Shown here piece by piece: positions 20,315 through 31,458 of a DNA stretch of 64,000 bases (the first letter of the stretch is position 1; every line of letters starts with the position of its first letter). This DNA is from Armigeres subalbatus. Taxonomy: Eukaryota > Arthropoda > Insecta > Diptera > Culicidae. The notes under the pieces were generated by a model. The model did not search any database. It worked only from the letters and a program-made list of their open reading frames with translations, and was not told the origin of the DNA. The position numbers were made by a program, and so were the translations under genes. Where the stretch lies: positions 317,629,259 to 317,693,258 of the forward strand of contig NC_085140.1 in NCBI RefSeq assembly GCF_024139115.2. The letters are read 5' to 3'.

Positions 20315-20442
20315 TATAGGGCACTGCACGGACTGCTTTGTCTCTCTCTCACTGCAAAGAAATTAGAAAACAACAAGGCCAGTAAACGTCAAAATTTATG
20401 AAGAACGAAAGAGAAAAAGATATTTCCGTGCAGTGCCCTATA
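20315..20442. mobile_element. 128-bp MITE, TATAGGGCACTGCACGGA ends
   Basis: The left end and the complement of the right end (CCGTGCAGTGCCCTATA) are perfect 17-bp inverted repeats. The interior is pyrimidine- and A-rich and non-coding. Confidence 0.8.
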
Positions 20443-20900
20443 AACATATTTACTTTTGCTTGCCCTTCACATACAGACATGATCTGCTCATTCAATGCAC
20501 AAAGTATCGAGCGTCTCCATCAGAAAAGCATAAACCATATTATGTATCATTGTGCTCAAAGCACATTATTCACAACACGTAGGCCTACGAGTGTATTCAC
20601 GCACTCACGCTTGTGAGGTACGAAATTGGAGTGAGCGAAAAGCTTAGGAAGCTTTTCGCTTGAACTTGACTGCCATCTGGAGTTTGAGACAAAAAGCAAC
20701 AAGGTTCAAAATGCTTTATTATGGTTTGTATACAAGTCAAGTTTGGTTTAAAAATGTGCTTCACTACATTGATCAAGCTATCGATATCAGGACATCTATT
20801 TATTTACTTATTCATTATTTTATTTTAATAAATATTTATTTTCTTATTTTATTTTCGTTGATTTGTTAATTTATTTATTGAAATGCTTTTTTTATATTTT
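20443..20900. other. Intergenic with a small hairpin at 20637-20661
   Basis: GCGAAAAGCTTAGG is followed by its complement CTTTTCGC, a short palindrome. 20790-20890 is very AT-rich simple sequence. Nothing else recognised. Confidence 0.4.
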
Positions 20901-21032
20901 TGCCTTTCTCGTATACTAAGTATACGTAAAGGCTATATGATCGCTCCAAAAACAAACTTTTTATAGAAGGCCCGGATACCAATAGTGTTATATACCGATC
21001 GACTCAGCTCGACGAATTGAGGTGATGTCTGT

Positions 21033-21100
<68 letters not shown>

Positions 21101-21640
21101 CTGTGCGCACCTACCCAAAAAAAATGTCACTCATTTTTCAGGTACTTATCCTTAACCGATTTACTCGCAACAAGTTGCATTCGACGCAGGACATTCTGTC
21201 ATTGTTTCCTATTGAAAATTGATTAGATCGGACTATGGGCTCGGAAGTTATGGCCAAAATACCATTTTTTACAGAAAAAAAATGTCACTCATTTTTCAAG
21301 TACTTATCCTTAACCGATTTACTCGCAACAAGTTGCATTCGACGCAGGATACTCTGCCATTGTTTCCTATTGAAAATTGGTCAGATCAGACTATGGGCTC
21401 GGAAGTTATGGCCAAAACATCTCATTTTTATAGAAAAATTGAGTAAAAAAATGTCACTCATTTTTCAGGCACTTATCCTTAACCGATTTACTCGCAACAA
21501 GTTGCATTCGACGCAGAATACTCTCCCATTGTTTCCTATTGAAAATTGGCCAGATCGGACTATGGGCTCAAGAATAATGGCCAAAATACTATTTTTATAA
21601 TGCACGAGAAAGGCACCATCACCGCTAGGTGGATTAATCA
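20901..21640. mobile_element. TIR element with GT microsatellite and three internal tandem copies
   Basis: TGCCTTTCTCGT at 20901 and its complement ACGAGAAAGGCA at 21604 mark the ends. Inside, a (GT)n tract is followed by three ~160-bp direct repeats (starting near 21119, 21280 and 21448), each containing 'cttatccttaaccgatttac' and 'ttgtttcctattgaaaattg'. Frames of 66-121 codons simply read the same repeat and are not genes. A single-unit copy is at 25428-25610. Confidence 0.8.
21026..21105 (+). repeat. (GT)n microsatellite
   Basis: About 35 near-uninterrupted GT units. It produces spurious cysteine/valine frames on one strand and histidine/threonine frames on the other. Confidence 0.95.
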
Positions 21641-21826
21641 GGGTTTTAACTTATGTATTTATAACTTTGAAAAGCTTTAGCGTCGCAGCATGCGTTAATA
21701 AAAATGACAGTTGTGCGTTACTTCCATATCGAGTGGTGTGCCCTTGAAATCGCGAGTACTTTGAAATTTGGATTCCGTGAGGAGTGCCCTTAAAAGGCGT
21801 GATGCCACATTTAGGGGCCGCACACT

Positions 21827-21945
21827 TAATACGTAAGGGCTTTGGGGGGAGCAGGGTCCGTCGTTTTTTTTCGTTCCCTTAAATCGAAAAAATCTTAAAT
21901 GGAGAAGAAAGGGTTGAAAACCCTTATTTATCATGTGCTGCTACA
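21827..21945. mobile_element. Degenerate copy of the 763-913 MITE family
   Basis: cacacttaatacgtaaggg followed by a G-run and 'ggtccgtcgtttt' parallels the left half of 763-913. The right end has decayed (aaacccttatttatcatgtg). Confidence 0.5.
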
Positions 21946-22654
21946 TATTCACACTTTATTCAAACATCCTAAAGCTTCCAATCCCAACATGCGCGAAAAA
22001 GTAATCCGCGCACCAGTATAAGCAAGCTCCTGTAGAGATCGAACACGTTTAAATCGGATCGGAAGTTAGCTACCAGAAACGCAAATTCCCGACGAACCTA
22101 GCCCGCCATAGAATTGTGCACAGGCAATTATCGCTTCAATTCAGTGCCACGGTGTTTCTGGGCAAATCTTTAGCAATCGGTGTTTGTTTTACCTGCGGAT
22201 GGGGACAAATCAGACCCGATATTTAATCTTTCAATTAAATCGGTAATAATAGATTGCTCAAATTGTGCGGGAAGTATTTCGTTCACATATCAATTGGATG
22301 GGACTTGTATTTATTTCAGGCTATGGGGTTTATTGTGAAGAGCTTCTGAGGACGAACGTGTTTGCTGGTATGTGATGCGTAGTTAAATCAGTTAGCACAT
22401 CCCGTCGATGGACTGAACGGATTTGTGAACACTTTGGTTGAAGGGATTGGCTCGAGCGATGAGTTTACATCTGCTTTGTGGTTTTATTTTAGTCTTCGAT
22501 ATGATTGAAGTTAATACTTCGCGCAATAATTAACACATTATTGTTTGGGCCAAATAAAACATGATCAGATTGAAAACCTTGAATAATTCTTCTTCATCAT
22601 TAATCTTCCTACATTATAATTTGTACCAGGTAAAAAGCAAAAATTAGCCTTTTT
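21946..22654. other. Intergenic, nothing recognised
   Basis: Non-repetitive sequence with no convincing frame, domain or repeat. Confidence 0.4.
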
Positions 22655-22945
22655 TCAAGATCGTTTATTTGGAAGGCTCAGGCGTGTATAACACTTTACG
22701 GAGCCACGGTTCATTATGATATGTACAATCATCTTATTATTAAGTTAGTAAGCTAGGAACATGAGCCAACGTACTCGTGGTGACTCGAGTTTAGATTTAC
22801 AATATTTATAGAAGGACGGATCTTTGTATTCGGGATCAGCGAATTTCGGCTGCTCATCCGGGCATTAGGCGCCAGGGACGAAGTGGCGTGTCGTCGTGCT
22901 CGAAGAATGGTTCGACTGAGAGCATCTTCCGGATGGCCAGATTAA
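22655..22945 (-). mobile_element. 5'-truncated I-like LINE, 3' UTR only
   Basis: Complemented, this segment matches the 3' UTR of the element at 29751-35530 in order: ccatccggaagatgct, cgacgacacgccac, tcgagtcaccacgagtacg, then gtgttatacacgcctgagcc and ccaaataaacg, ending in an A-rich tail (read here as a T run at 22651-22656). Only ~290 bp survived, typical of abortive target-primed reverse transcription. It shows this LINE family has more than one copy here. Confidence 0.85.
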
Positions 22946-23149
22946 CGTAGATCTACGCAACATTGAGGCAGAGACAATACAGAAAAAACTTTGACGAAAG
23001 TATTAGATTTTGATTTCAGCAAAACAAAGGAAACTATAAATGGCCTGCATATAGACCACGATTCCCCAAAAATTTGTCTTTGGAAAATATTATTCACTCC
23101 ACATCACTTGCGGGTTTGGATTTAATCCTCAGTTTGAACAAGGTTTCAC

Positions 23150-23640
23150 GCAGAGCAGACGCATCAAAGCGATCGCAGCGGAGCGGACACATCATCACGG
23201 AGGCGCTTATAACATTTTCGAAAGAAATCCATCGCATTGGTGGTGGTACTCGATGTGTTGCTGCATTCAACCTCAACGAACCAGCATTTCATATGAAGAA
23301 AGGGTTGACCATAAAAATAGCACTGTGGCGATCCCGCACCGCCAGTGCCGATGCTGAAAATTTATTACAAATTGTGGTGTCAGTTAGTTGGCAAATTGGG
23401 AAAAGAAAAGTTGGTTCTTCTCAGGACCAACATTTTATGAAAAGAGAGAGTTAATTGCGAAAATGGACTGTTTCGGTGGCATCGGGTTTGGCGTGGTAGC
23501 TTGGTTGCTGTTAGTGATTCCATCCATTAAAATTTACTGCATCATCTCCCTCCGGTGCTCTAAAATTCGCTATTTACGATTGAGTTTTGCACTTTGAAGA
23601 AAGTTTTTGGCTTTTGTATAAAATCAATGAAGACGCCACC
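23150..23640 (+). repeat. Duplicated segment, copy A (histone-type 3' end; no histone ORF seen)
   Basis: Shares with 24120-24560 the ordered blocks: gcagcggagcggacac, the stem-loop region, a purine-rich run, 'gttaattgcgaaaatgga', 'ggcatcgggttt-gcgtgg', 'acgattgagttttgcacttt' and 'ttttgtataaaa'. A 126-codon frame (23074-23454) has no recognised domain, and I looked for and did not find H1, H2A, H2B, H3 or H4 protein motifs. The TATAAAA at 23617 followed by TCAGTG at 23641 could be a weak promoter pair. Confidence 0.55.
23413..23450 (+). terminator. Histone-type 3' stem-loop plus purine-rich downstream element, copy A
   Basis: GGTTCTTCTCAGGACC at 23413-23428 fits the replication-dependent histone mRNA consensus GGYYYUUHUHARRRCC at every position (6-bp stem with one G-U, 4-nt loop). 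About 12 nt later comes the purine run AAAGAGAGAG, where the U7-pairing histone downstream element would be. In histone genes this directs 3' cleavage without polyadenylation. Here no histone coding sequence precedes it. Confidence 0.5.
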
Positions 23641-23856
23641 TCAGTGGAAACTTTCTACAGCAACCACCCATCGGTGAACGTCGCTCGGACAGACAGATGC
23701 TAAGAGATAATGTTTGGTAATATGAAGAAACTTCGTCTTGAGTCAAATTTCTGATATTATTTCTCGCAACAATACGCATTCTAGATAACCAACATATCAT
23801 AACCAAATCCAATCTTGCGAGGAAATTTCATAGGATTCTTAGAATTTGTCATTTTC

Positions 23857-24119
23857 CGAACGGTCCGTTGTCTGCTGCGGAATCCCGTTCAGAATGACTC
23901 GCGCGCGTCGAAAAGCAGCTTTCTTATATCTAATGAAGAAACTTCATAAGCCCCGTCCCTTCATTAATCGTTATGAGTGCACATTATATGTACACCCATA
24001 TCAGATCTCAAAGGAGCGGGACTAACGGGCTTAATTTATTGAATACAAGAAAGCTGCTTTTCGGCGCGCGCGAGCCATTTTGATCAGGATTCCGCGGAAA
24101 GAGCAGAATGAGCGGTTCT
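23857..24119. mobile_element. Foldback element between the two duplicated segments
   Basis: Left arm (tgcggaatcccgttcagaat, cgcgcgcgtcgaaaagcagc, tttctt) is complementary to the right arm (aagaaagctgcttttcggcg, cgcgcgagccattttgat, aggattccgcgg) with a few mismatches over ~60 bp. Interior ~130 bp. Boundaries approximate. Confidence 0.65.
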
Positions 24120-24560
24120 ACAAGATTTGATGCAGCGGAGCGGACACAGCAGCACGAAGGCGTGGGTAGCAGTGGAAATGCTTAAAAAAATCCAAATGGT
24201 GGAGGTTTAGCGAAAAATCATCAAGTAGCGGTCGGACAATTTCAACGCAAGGTGCTGACAAGCGTTTGGATGCAGTTAGTTATTGGAAAGACGCATTGGG
24301 AAAAGAAAATTGGTTCTTCTCAGGACCATTTTACGGAAAGAAAGAGTTAATTGCGAAAATGGATTGTTACGGCGGCATCGGGTTTAGCGTGGTTGCTGGT
24401 TGCTGTTAATGATTCCATCCGTCCAAATTAATTACATAATCTCCCTCCGCCGCGCTATCAAATTTGCTAGTTACGATTGAGTTTTGCACTTTGAAGAAAG
24501 TTCATATCGGATTGTCGGACCAATCTTCTTTTGTATAAAAACCTTTTTGGAGGACACCAT
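24120..24560 (+). repeat. Duplicated segment, copy B
   Basis: Second copy of the 23150-23640 unit, shorter in the middle, with the same order of blocks and its own TATAAAA at 24534. An 86-codon frame follows (24484-24744) without a recognised domain. Confidence 0.55.
24312..24346 (+). terminator. Histone-type 3' stem-loop plus purine-rich downstream element, copy B
   Basis: The identical 16-nt stem-loop at 24312-24327 is followed 7 nt later by GGAAAGAAAGAG, an even better match to a histone downstream element than copy A. Conservation of both parts, while surrounding sequence has changed, argues for an ancestral function. Confidence 0.5.
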
Positions 24561-25427
24561 CCTCAAAAATGTCCGAAATAAAGAAGAAATAAGCAGAATC
24601 AGAAATCAGAAGTGGCGTGAAGCCAAACACAAATATATTTATTTGCAACGTTTGGTTTTCGCCCGCGATGTAAGCGTACGTGGCAAAGTAAGGATTGTGA
24701 TGTCCCCGACTGAAAGCCAGTCGAGTGGCTTCAGCGGCCGATGAGTCATGTCAATTCCACGGTTAGAGAATCGAAGTCCATCCAACTGGGAACAACTATT
24801 CGACTTCTTGATTCAGTTGGCCTCCGAGCAGTTTGCTCAATGTTAGGGGAGGAGGTTCGGTTGTGGGCACCGTTCGGTTATGGGCACCCCTATGTATCTT
24901 TTGACAGATAAGAGATGCTGTCATTCTGACAACCGTCATTTGTTTGCTATAATAGCATGATGTTTTGTGCTCAATATCAAACCGGATGGGCATCTCTACT
25001 TTGAACTAGAAACAAATAAATTTTTCGTACAAGAAAAACAACACGGAAGTTTTTTTTTTTACCTTTTTCAAAGTGTCATAAATTAAAGGATTTAATTCAA
25101 AAAATGAGTTCTAATGTGTATTTACACAGTAAATTTAATCTATTTTGAGGCCCAATGTCGATTGCCATCAAAATTTTAGCGCGAATTTTTTTTTCTTCTC
25201 GTTCCAAAAAGGCTGCGAAATTCGGTTGTGGTCACCTTTATTGGTTCGGTTATGGGCACCCTCATTTTATTGACAAATCATTCAATATCGTTTTACTTGC
25301 CCTTAACTTATTTCTAATAACGTTTTAAGGCAGTTTTTAGAATTAGTTTGACATAATTGTTCGAAATAATGAGTTTATTTATTATTTTTGTTCTTTGGGC
25401 ATGTCTAGTCATTATACACACACTTTT

Positions 25428-25610
25428 TGGAACAAAGCGTTGACCGATTTGCTTGCAACAAGTTGGATTCAACGGGGAATGCTTTCCCATTGTTTCCTAT
25501 TGAAAATTGGTCAGATCGGACTATGGGATCAAAATTTATGGCCAAAATATTATTTTTTGAAATGAACGAGAAAGGCACTATTGCCGCTAGGGTGATTAAT
25601 CAGGATTTTT
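25428..25610 (+). mobile_element. Single-unit, truncated copy of the 20901-21640 element
   Basis: Contains 'gttgaccgatttgc-tgcaac', 'cccattgtttcctattgaaa' and the right end aacgagaaaggcac followed by 'gccgctagggtgattaatca', in the order seen at 21448-21640. Only one of the three internal units is present. Confidence 0.8.
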
Positions 25611-25739
25611 TTTTACTGTGATGCATACCAATAAAACGTAAACCAATGAAAAATTAAAACCCATTTACCTAAAGTGCTATTTTAGACCTTTCTTATGTGA
25701 TTTTTTTCAACATCCTCCTTAACCTTCCTAATGCATTAG

Positions 25740-27780
25740 AAAAAAGTGACACATTGTGCATTGGGGTCCATTTGGACCCAAGATTTCATCTCGATCACAA
25801 AAACTCAAATTTCAACCGATTTTCAATCTTTAGGCACCAAACGAAAGCTGTAGGTTCCAATAACAAGTCCACGGGGTGATTCATTCAAATTGACCACTCT
25901 AGTCCCCGGGGAACCTGTGCTAAAGAGGTACTGTTTGAGCTTCTTAATTTGGTACCAAATTATCGAGTTTCGTGTTATGAAACATAAAATTGCTTGCAAA
26001 TATGTGCTCTGATGATACCAACTGTATTTGCTATATTGTATATGCCATTTCTGGGCAAATTTATCCCTCGAGCGGTCATCGGAAAGCCCTCTGGAAGATC
26101 CGGAGCTTCCGTAAAATTGGCCAATTCTAAAAGTTCATCCCAGAGCTTCGCGATTTTTTGATAACCATTCATTCTGGCAATATGTGGGTGCTATCAATAG
26201 TTAAAGCCTTCTGTGACCTACAAATATCCCAGAAACGGTCCTCCGGAAGATCCGGAACATCCGTAAAACGGCCAATTCCAAAAGTTTTTCCTAGAGCTCC
26301 GCGATTTTTTCGTAATGATTCATTCTGGCAAATTGTGGGTGCAATCAATAGGTAAAATCTTCTGTGACCTCCAAATGTCCTAGAAACAGTCCTCCGGAAG
26401 ATCCGGGACATCTGTAAAAGTGGCCAATTCTAAATGTTCATCCCAGAGCTTCGCAATTTTTTGATAACCATTCATTCTGGCAGATTGTGGGGGTAATCAA
26501 TAGTTAAAGCCTTCTGTGACCCCCAAATGTCTCAGAAATCGGTCCTCCGGAAGATCCGGAACATCCGTAGAACGGCCAAATCCGAAAGTTTATTCTAGTG
26601 CTTAGTGATTTTTTGATAACCATTCATTCTGACAAATTGTGGGTGCAACAAACAGTTAAAGTCTTCTGTGACCCCTAAATGTCCAGAAACGGTCCTCCGG
26701 AAGATCCGGAACATCCATTCATTCTGGCAAATTGTGGGTGCAATCAATAGTGAATGTCTTCTGTGACCTCCAAATGCCCCAGAAACGGTTCTCCGGAAGA
26801 TCCGGAACATCCGTAAAATGGCCAATTCTAAAAGTTCATCCCAGAGCTTCGCAATTTTTTGACAACCATTCATTTTGACAAATTGTGGGTGCATCAAACA
26901 GTTAAAGTCTTCTGTGACCCCAAAATGTCCCAGAAACGGTCCTTCAGAAGATCCGAAACATCCGTAAAATGGCCAATTCTAAAAGTTAATCCCAGAATTT
27001 TGTGATTTTTTGGAACATCCGTGAAAATGGTCAATTCCAAAAGGTAATCCCAGAGATTCGCATTATTTCGTAATCATCCATCCTCACGAATAATGGATGT
27101 AGTGAAAGTTTTCAGTAATCCCAAAAAGCTCCAGAAACGGTCATCCGAAAGATCCGGACCGTACGTAAAAGTGGCCAATTTCAAAAATACATCTCAGAGC
27201 TTCGCAATTCATTCATAACCGAATCGCCTGTGCAATCAATTGTGCAAGTCTTCTGCGACCCGGAAATGCTCCCGAAAGGAGCAGATACCACAAAATCTTT
27301 CAAAGCATTGCTATTTTATTCATAACCATCCATACGGGCAAATTGTGTACGCAATAAATTGTTTAAGTCTTCTGAGATGACCACAAACGGCCCTCCGGGA
27401 AATCCGAAACATTCGTAAAAGTGGCCAATTCAAAGCAATTTCTCGAATCTGTTTATATCATCCAATGGATTATGCAATCAATAGTGAAAGTCTATTGTGG
27501 CCCGAAGTGACCACAATACAGTCCTCAAGAAGCCCGAAACTTCCGTAAAATACGTTAATCCTAACATTTGATCCCAGACTTGAGCACTTTTGTTAGCATT
27601 CACGTAGTAATGGTGAATTATATGTGGAGTAAATAGTGACAGTCCTCTGTGACCTACCAAAGTTAATCACATTCGATTTTTTAGACATTAACATTCACAT
27701 TGTTAACGGCTCCGGTTCTCCGGGAAATTTGGGACATCCTCTAAAAGTATGAAGTCTAGAAGTTTCTCCCAGAGCTACAC
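25740..27780 (-). repeat. Left satellite arm, ~150-bp units in minus orientation
   Basis: Starts with a non-satellite segment (25740-26090) that is mirrored at 37300-37655, then units read 'ccggaagatccggaacatcc', 'aaagttcatcccagagcttc', 'taaccattcattctg', 'gcaatcaatagttaaag' at roughly 150-bp spacing. Identity falls with distance from the outer end, and beyond ~27000 units are strongly diverged. Small frames such as that at 26595-26897 read the repeat. Confidence 0.85.
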
Positions 27781-27827
27781 ATTTTATTTCGAAAACAGCC
27801 ATAGCGGAGAAGTGATTGTGCAATCAA

Positions 27828-28654
27828 TAGGGGAAGGTGGAGAGACTTGATCACCCCCTGTTTTATCGAGAACTTAAGTAGTTTTGTTCTAGCGTATTTT
27901 TAAGTATAGATCCTCTAGACAAATAACCTTTATGTGGTGCGTTGTTTTCTGGATTGACAAACCTTATCCATTCTGCAGGCCGGTTTGTGTGTTTTGACTT
28001 TCCCAAAGATTTGTTTATTGGCCACGCAAAATTTGAACAACTTTTCATAACAATGACGAAATGCTTTCGTTTTTTCACAGCACAAAGCCATAAATATGCT
28101 TAATGATCTGTACTGATGACAATGTCAACATTCCATCAATGTTTTAGAATATTTGGATTTGAAGTTATTGCCTCAATATGAGGACACTTGATCCCCCATT
28201 AGTTTTTTATTTATTTTATTTCGTCAACCAACGTAAACTAGCACATATACATATACATGTTTGTTTTTGTAATGCTATAGTATGATTAAATAATAGTTTT
28301 TTTTTTAGTAAAGTGATGTATAATTTTGATTTTGAATTTATATTGCTGAATTTGTAATGTTTGTTCCTTGAAAATATTGTCTGTTGTTATGCCGAAACAT
28401 TGTCAAGTCAATATTTTCGCAGTGTTGATTGTAAACAGCCATCATTCGGTTGAGAAGCCCAAATTCGGCGTAATTTGTTCGGTAGTGGTTGGTTAAAAAT
28501 AATGTTTTATGTCGAAGTAGCCGAGAAGGTATGTAAAAATTAAATTTCGATAATTCTTAGAGAGTCTGTGTGAAAATCGCGTATGTTTATTTATTCTTGG
28601 TTGTGATACATCGGAAATCAGAGAATGGGATCAAGTCAACCCAGTCTCCCCTAG
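27828..28654. mobile_element. 825-bp TA-type MITE inserted in the satellite arm
   Basis: Left end TAGGGGAAGGTGGAGAGACT and complement of the right end TAGGGGAGACTGGGTTGACT share TAGGGGA and a GACTTGATC block. Removing it restores 'gcaatcaatag', the normal satellite wording, with a single TA at the join, which supports a TA duplication. No transposase. Confidence 0.8.
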
Positions 28655-28818
28655 TTGGAATTTTCTAGGACGCCTGAATGTGCACAAAACCGTCCTCCGG
28701 GAGATCAGGAATATCAGTGAAAATGGTCAATTCCAAAAGTTCATCCCACAGCTTTGCTAATTTTCGCTTTCATTCATATGGGTGAATTATGTACGCAATC
28801 AATAGCGAAAATCCTCCG

Positions 28819-28970
28819 CAGTGGCGTAGCCACGGGGGTGGTTTTGGACATAACCCGCCCCCCCCCCCCAGAGACAAAATATTTAGAAGAATTTTTTTTC
28901 TCAAAAAAAAAATGTTCAGAAATAGACACCACCCTCCGCCCCCCCCACCAATTTTCTGGCTACGCCACTG
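28819..28970. mobile_element. hAT MITE with perfect 8-bp target duplication ATCCTCCG
   Basis: CAGTGGCGTAGCCA at the left and TGGCTACGCCACTG at the right are exact inverted repeats. ATCCTCCG is present at 28811-28818 and 28971-28978. The 152-bp interior consists of C-runs and A-runs. Frames across it (60-75 codons) are low-complexity artefacts. Confidence 0.95.
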
Positions 28971-29234
28971 ATCCTCCGTGATATGCAGTGACAATAATAA
29001 AAGTCGAGTCTAGTACGAGATACTGAAGACGGCCTTACTATTAAGGTCGAAATACATATCTGCAAAACACATAGTGGAATCAAATGGAATTGAACAAACT
29101 CGTCTGATGACAAGTAATGACATTTCACTGATAGCTCAAAATAATTTTCATATCAATAATAAAAATTCCTTCATAAAATCCGGAACATCCGTAAAAGACG
29201 CCAAATCCAACAGTTAGCGTAACAGATCATCATT

Positions 29235-29525
29235 AGCCAACGACGGCGGCGTGGTGGCATTCCTCGTTGAATTCCTCCGGAAGTTTGTTTAGATGTTCTT
29301 CCGGTAATCCCTTCGGAAGTTCATCAAGTAATCCCTCGGAAAGCTCTTAAAGGCATTCCTCTAGAAGTTCTTCTGAGAATTCTGAGAGTTCTTCCGCAAA
29401 TCTCTCCAGAAGTTCATCAAGTAATTCCTCGGGGAGCTGCTCCGGGAGCTCCACCGAACTTCTTCCGGAAGTTCCTCCAGAAATTCTCAACGAAGTGTTC
29501 GAAAGTTCCTCCGCGAATTCTTTTT
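29235..29525. repeat. 12-bp-period array at the centre of the foldback element
   Basis: Units of the gttcctccgga / agttcttccgga type, as in 8805-10000. Satellite orientation changes from minus (up to ~29215) to plus (from ~29525) across this array, so it sits on the axis of the big inverted repeat. Confidence 0.75.
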
Positions 29526-29738
29526 TGAATTGGCCACATTCACGGATGTTCCGGATCTTCCGGAGTACCATTACCGTACAGTACCGAAAACTTTTATTAT
29601 TGATTGCAAACAAAATTTGCCAGGATAGGTGGTTACGAAAAAATTGCGATGCTCTTAGATATTATTTTGGAATTGAGCACTTTCACGAATGAACTGGATC
29701 TTCCGGAGGACCGTTTCTTAAGAACTTGGAGGTCACAG
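29525..29738 (+). repeat. Right satellite arm, portion left of the LINE
   Basis: Plus-orientation satellite wording (ggatgttccggatcttccgg, then ggaggtcacagaagac) interrupted at 29750 by the LINE and resumed at 35531. Confidence 0.8.
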
Positions 29739-29749
29739 AAGACTTTCCC

Positions 29750-29783
29750 TCATTCCGTGCCGATAGTTCGAACGAGCCAGACG
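29750..29783 (+). promoter_or_regulatory. Internal pol II promoter of the LINE: initiator plus DPE at +28
   Basis: TCATTC at 29750-29755 fits the insect initiator TCAKTY, with A+1 at 29752, the second base of the element. AGACG at 29779-29783 occupies exactly +28 to +32 and fits the DPE consensus RGWYV. Jockey and I-type LINEs of insects are known to use such downstream promoters, which let the full-length RNA carry its own promoter. The initiator T comes from target DNA. Confidence 0.75.
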
Positions 29784-30092
29784 TGTGTGCTGTGTCTCAT
29801 CGCGGATTGTGTTCGGTAGTGCGAGTCTATTGTGTGGTGCCTACCTACGGATCCAAGGCGATCGCTGTCGGCGAGTGAAGTAGCTGCTTCTGGCGACGCC
29901 AGTGAAGCAGGCTATTGTTACTGCTGCTACCTACAGCAGCAGGGGCAGATAAGTAGAAACGTTTTATTGTTCTCCCATCTGCTTTATTCGGAGTGGGACT
30001 GATAGAATAAATAAAATTAGTTTTTTTTTCTGATTAGCTATTAGTCTTAAGTTAACATAAGCAAAATCATCCTTCCACCTTACGGGGTGAGA

Positions 30093-31458
30093 ATGGAGAC
30101 AGAGACTGTGGAAGGCAATGGGCCTCCAAAAGATGGAGGGCGCACACGATTGTACCATGCGGCTTCGCCTGAGCCTTGGGTTGTTTACTTTCGGCAGAAA
30201 GTGAAGAGCCTAGATTTTCTGGGCATAAAACGAGATTTGACGCGTCGTTTTACGAAGCTTGAATTCAGCCAAATCAACAGGAACAAACTACGCATCACCG
30301 CACCTACATACCAGGTGGCGAATGAAATTGCTGGCGACAGGGCGTACAATGTTGAATATTTAGTTTATGTGCCCTCGCGGGAGGTCGAGATAGAAGGCGT
30401 AATCAACGCAGCGAGCTTGACTTGCAAGGATGTGCTTGCAGGAAAGGTCGCCTAAAGAAAGCCTGCAATCTACCGGGGGTATTCTGGACTGCAAGGAGTT
30501 GGATTCGCCAGCCACGGGAGAGTGGAAAATGGTGTATTCCAAGTCAGGCTCGCTTCGGGTGACATTCGCCGGTTCGATGCTTCCTAAGTATGTCGATATA
30601 GAAAATATGTTGTTTCCGGTGCGTCTTTTGTGCCAAGGGTATTTAATTGTACCAACTGCAAACAACTTGGTCACACTGCCGAGTTTTGTGACAACAAACC
30701 ACGTTGTGGCAAATGCTCAGAAAGACATCGGGAGGAGTTCTGCCAGCAACAAGCAACAAAATGTGCTTATTGTGGTTTGAACCCTCCCCATGGTTTGCAA
30801 GAATGCCCGGTGTACAAAAAGCGCACCCAAAAAGTGAAGCGCTCGTTGGTACAGCGCTCCAAGCAGTCGTATGCGGAAATGGTTAGGTCGCAAGACACAT
30901 CCGCCACAGCCACTGCATCGACTGCTATTTCAGCCACCGTTCGTGTAAGTGATTACTATGATTCCATATCAATTGACGAATTGGACTCTGACGCAGCCGA
31001 CATGGATGATTCTGCGGAGGTACACGTGCCCGAAAAGAGGAAGCAACCGTCTTACCCGGGATCGCGCCGTAAGAGAACAAAAGTCATCCATAAAAGCTTG
31101 CCAAAATCTGAAGGTAATGGGGTTTATTTAAAATCCCGAAGCAATCTGTCCCTACTGCTTCTTTTGATCCTAGTTGCAGTAAGACATTCCCGCCATTGCC
31201 TAAATCCGATGTTTCGAAGAAACATCCGGCTAGGGAATCAACGAAAGAAAAAACAAATTCGCACTTCTAGAAAAGTATTCCGTCCAAGCGAGGATTGATC
31301 TCCTTTAAGGACCTTGTGGACCGTTTTTGAACTTGTTCAATATTCCGAATTCATTGAGGCCAATCATTGACCTCTTTATTCCAACAGTTGAAAGTTATCT
31401 GAAGCAATTGACTGTTTCATGGCCCCTTCTTGCAGAAATTGTATCTTTCGATGGATAA
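30093..31458 (+). pseudogene. LINE ORF1 (nucleic-acid-binding Gag-like), frameshifted
   Basis: Starts at ATG 30093 (M-E-T-E-T-V-E-G). An N-terminal domain of ~120 residues is followed by a frameshift near 30450 and a one-base loss near 30640. Then come three zinc knuckles in one frame: C-T-N-C-K-Q-L-G-H-T-A-E-F-C, C-G-K-C-S-E-R-H-R-E-E-F-C and C-A-Y-C-x5-H-x4-C. A further shift lies near 31120 and an in-frame stop near 31270. The reading ends in a hydrophobic segment at TAA 31456-31458, which overlaps the ORF2 start (ATGGATAA). The protein would bind LINE RNA in a ribonucleoprotein. Confidence 0.8.

Noticed and set aside
20933..21130. Poly-threonine/histidine and poly-cysteine/valine frames
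   Set aside because: Direct translation of the (GT)n microsatellite.
23074..23454. 126-codon frame upstream of the stem-loop as a histone gene
   Set aside because: No histone fold motif or terminal sequence of H1, H2A, H2B, H3 or H4 could be found in any frame.
26595..26897. 100-codon minus frame in the satellite arm
   Set aside because: Repeats the same peptide once per 150-bp unit; it is satellite read-through.
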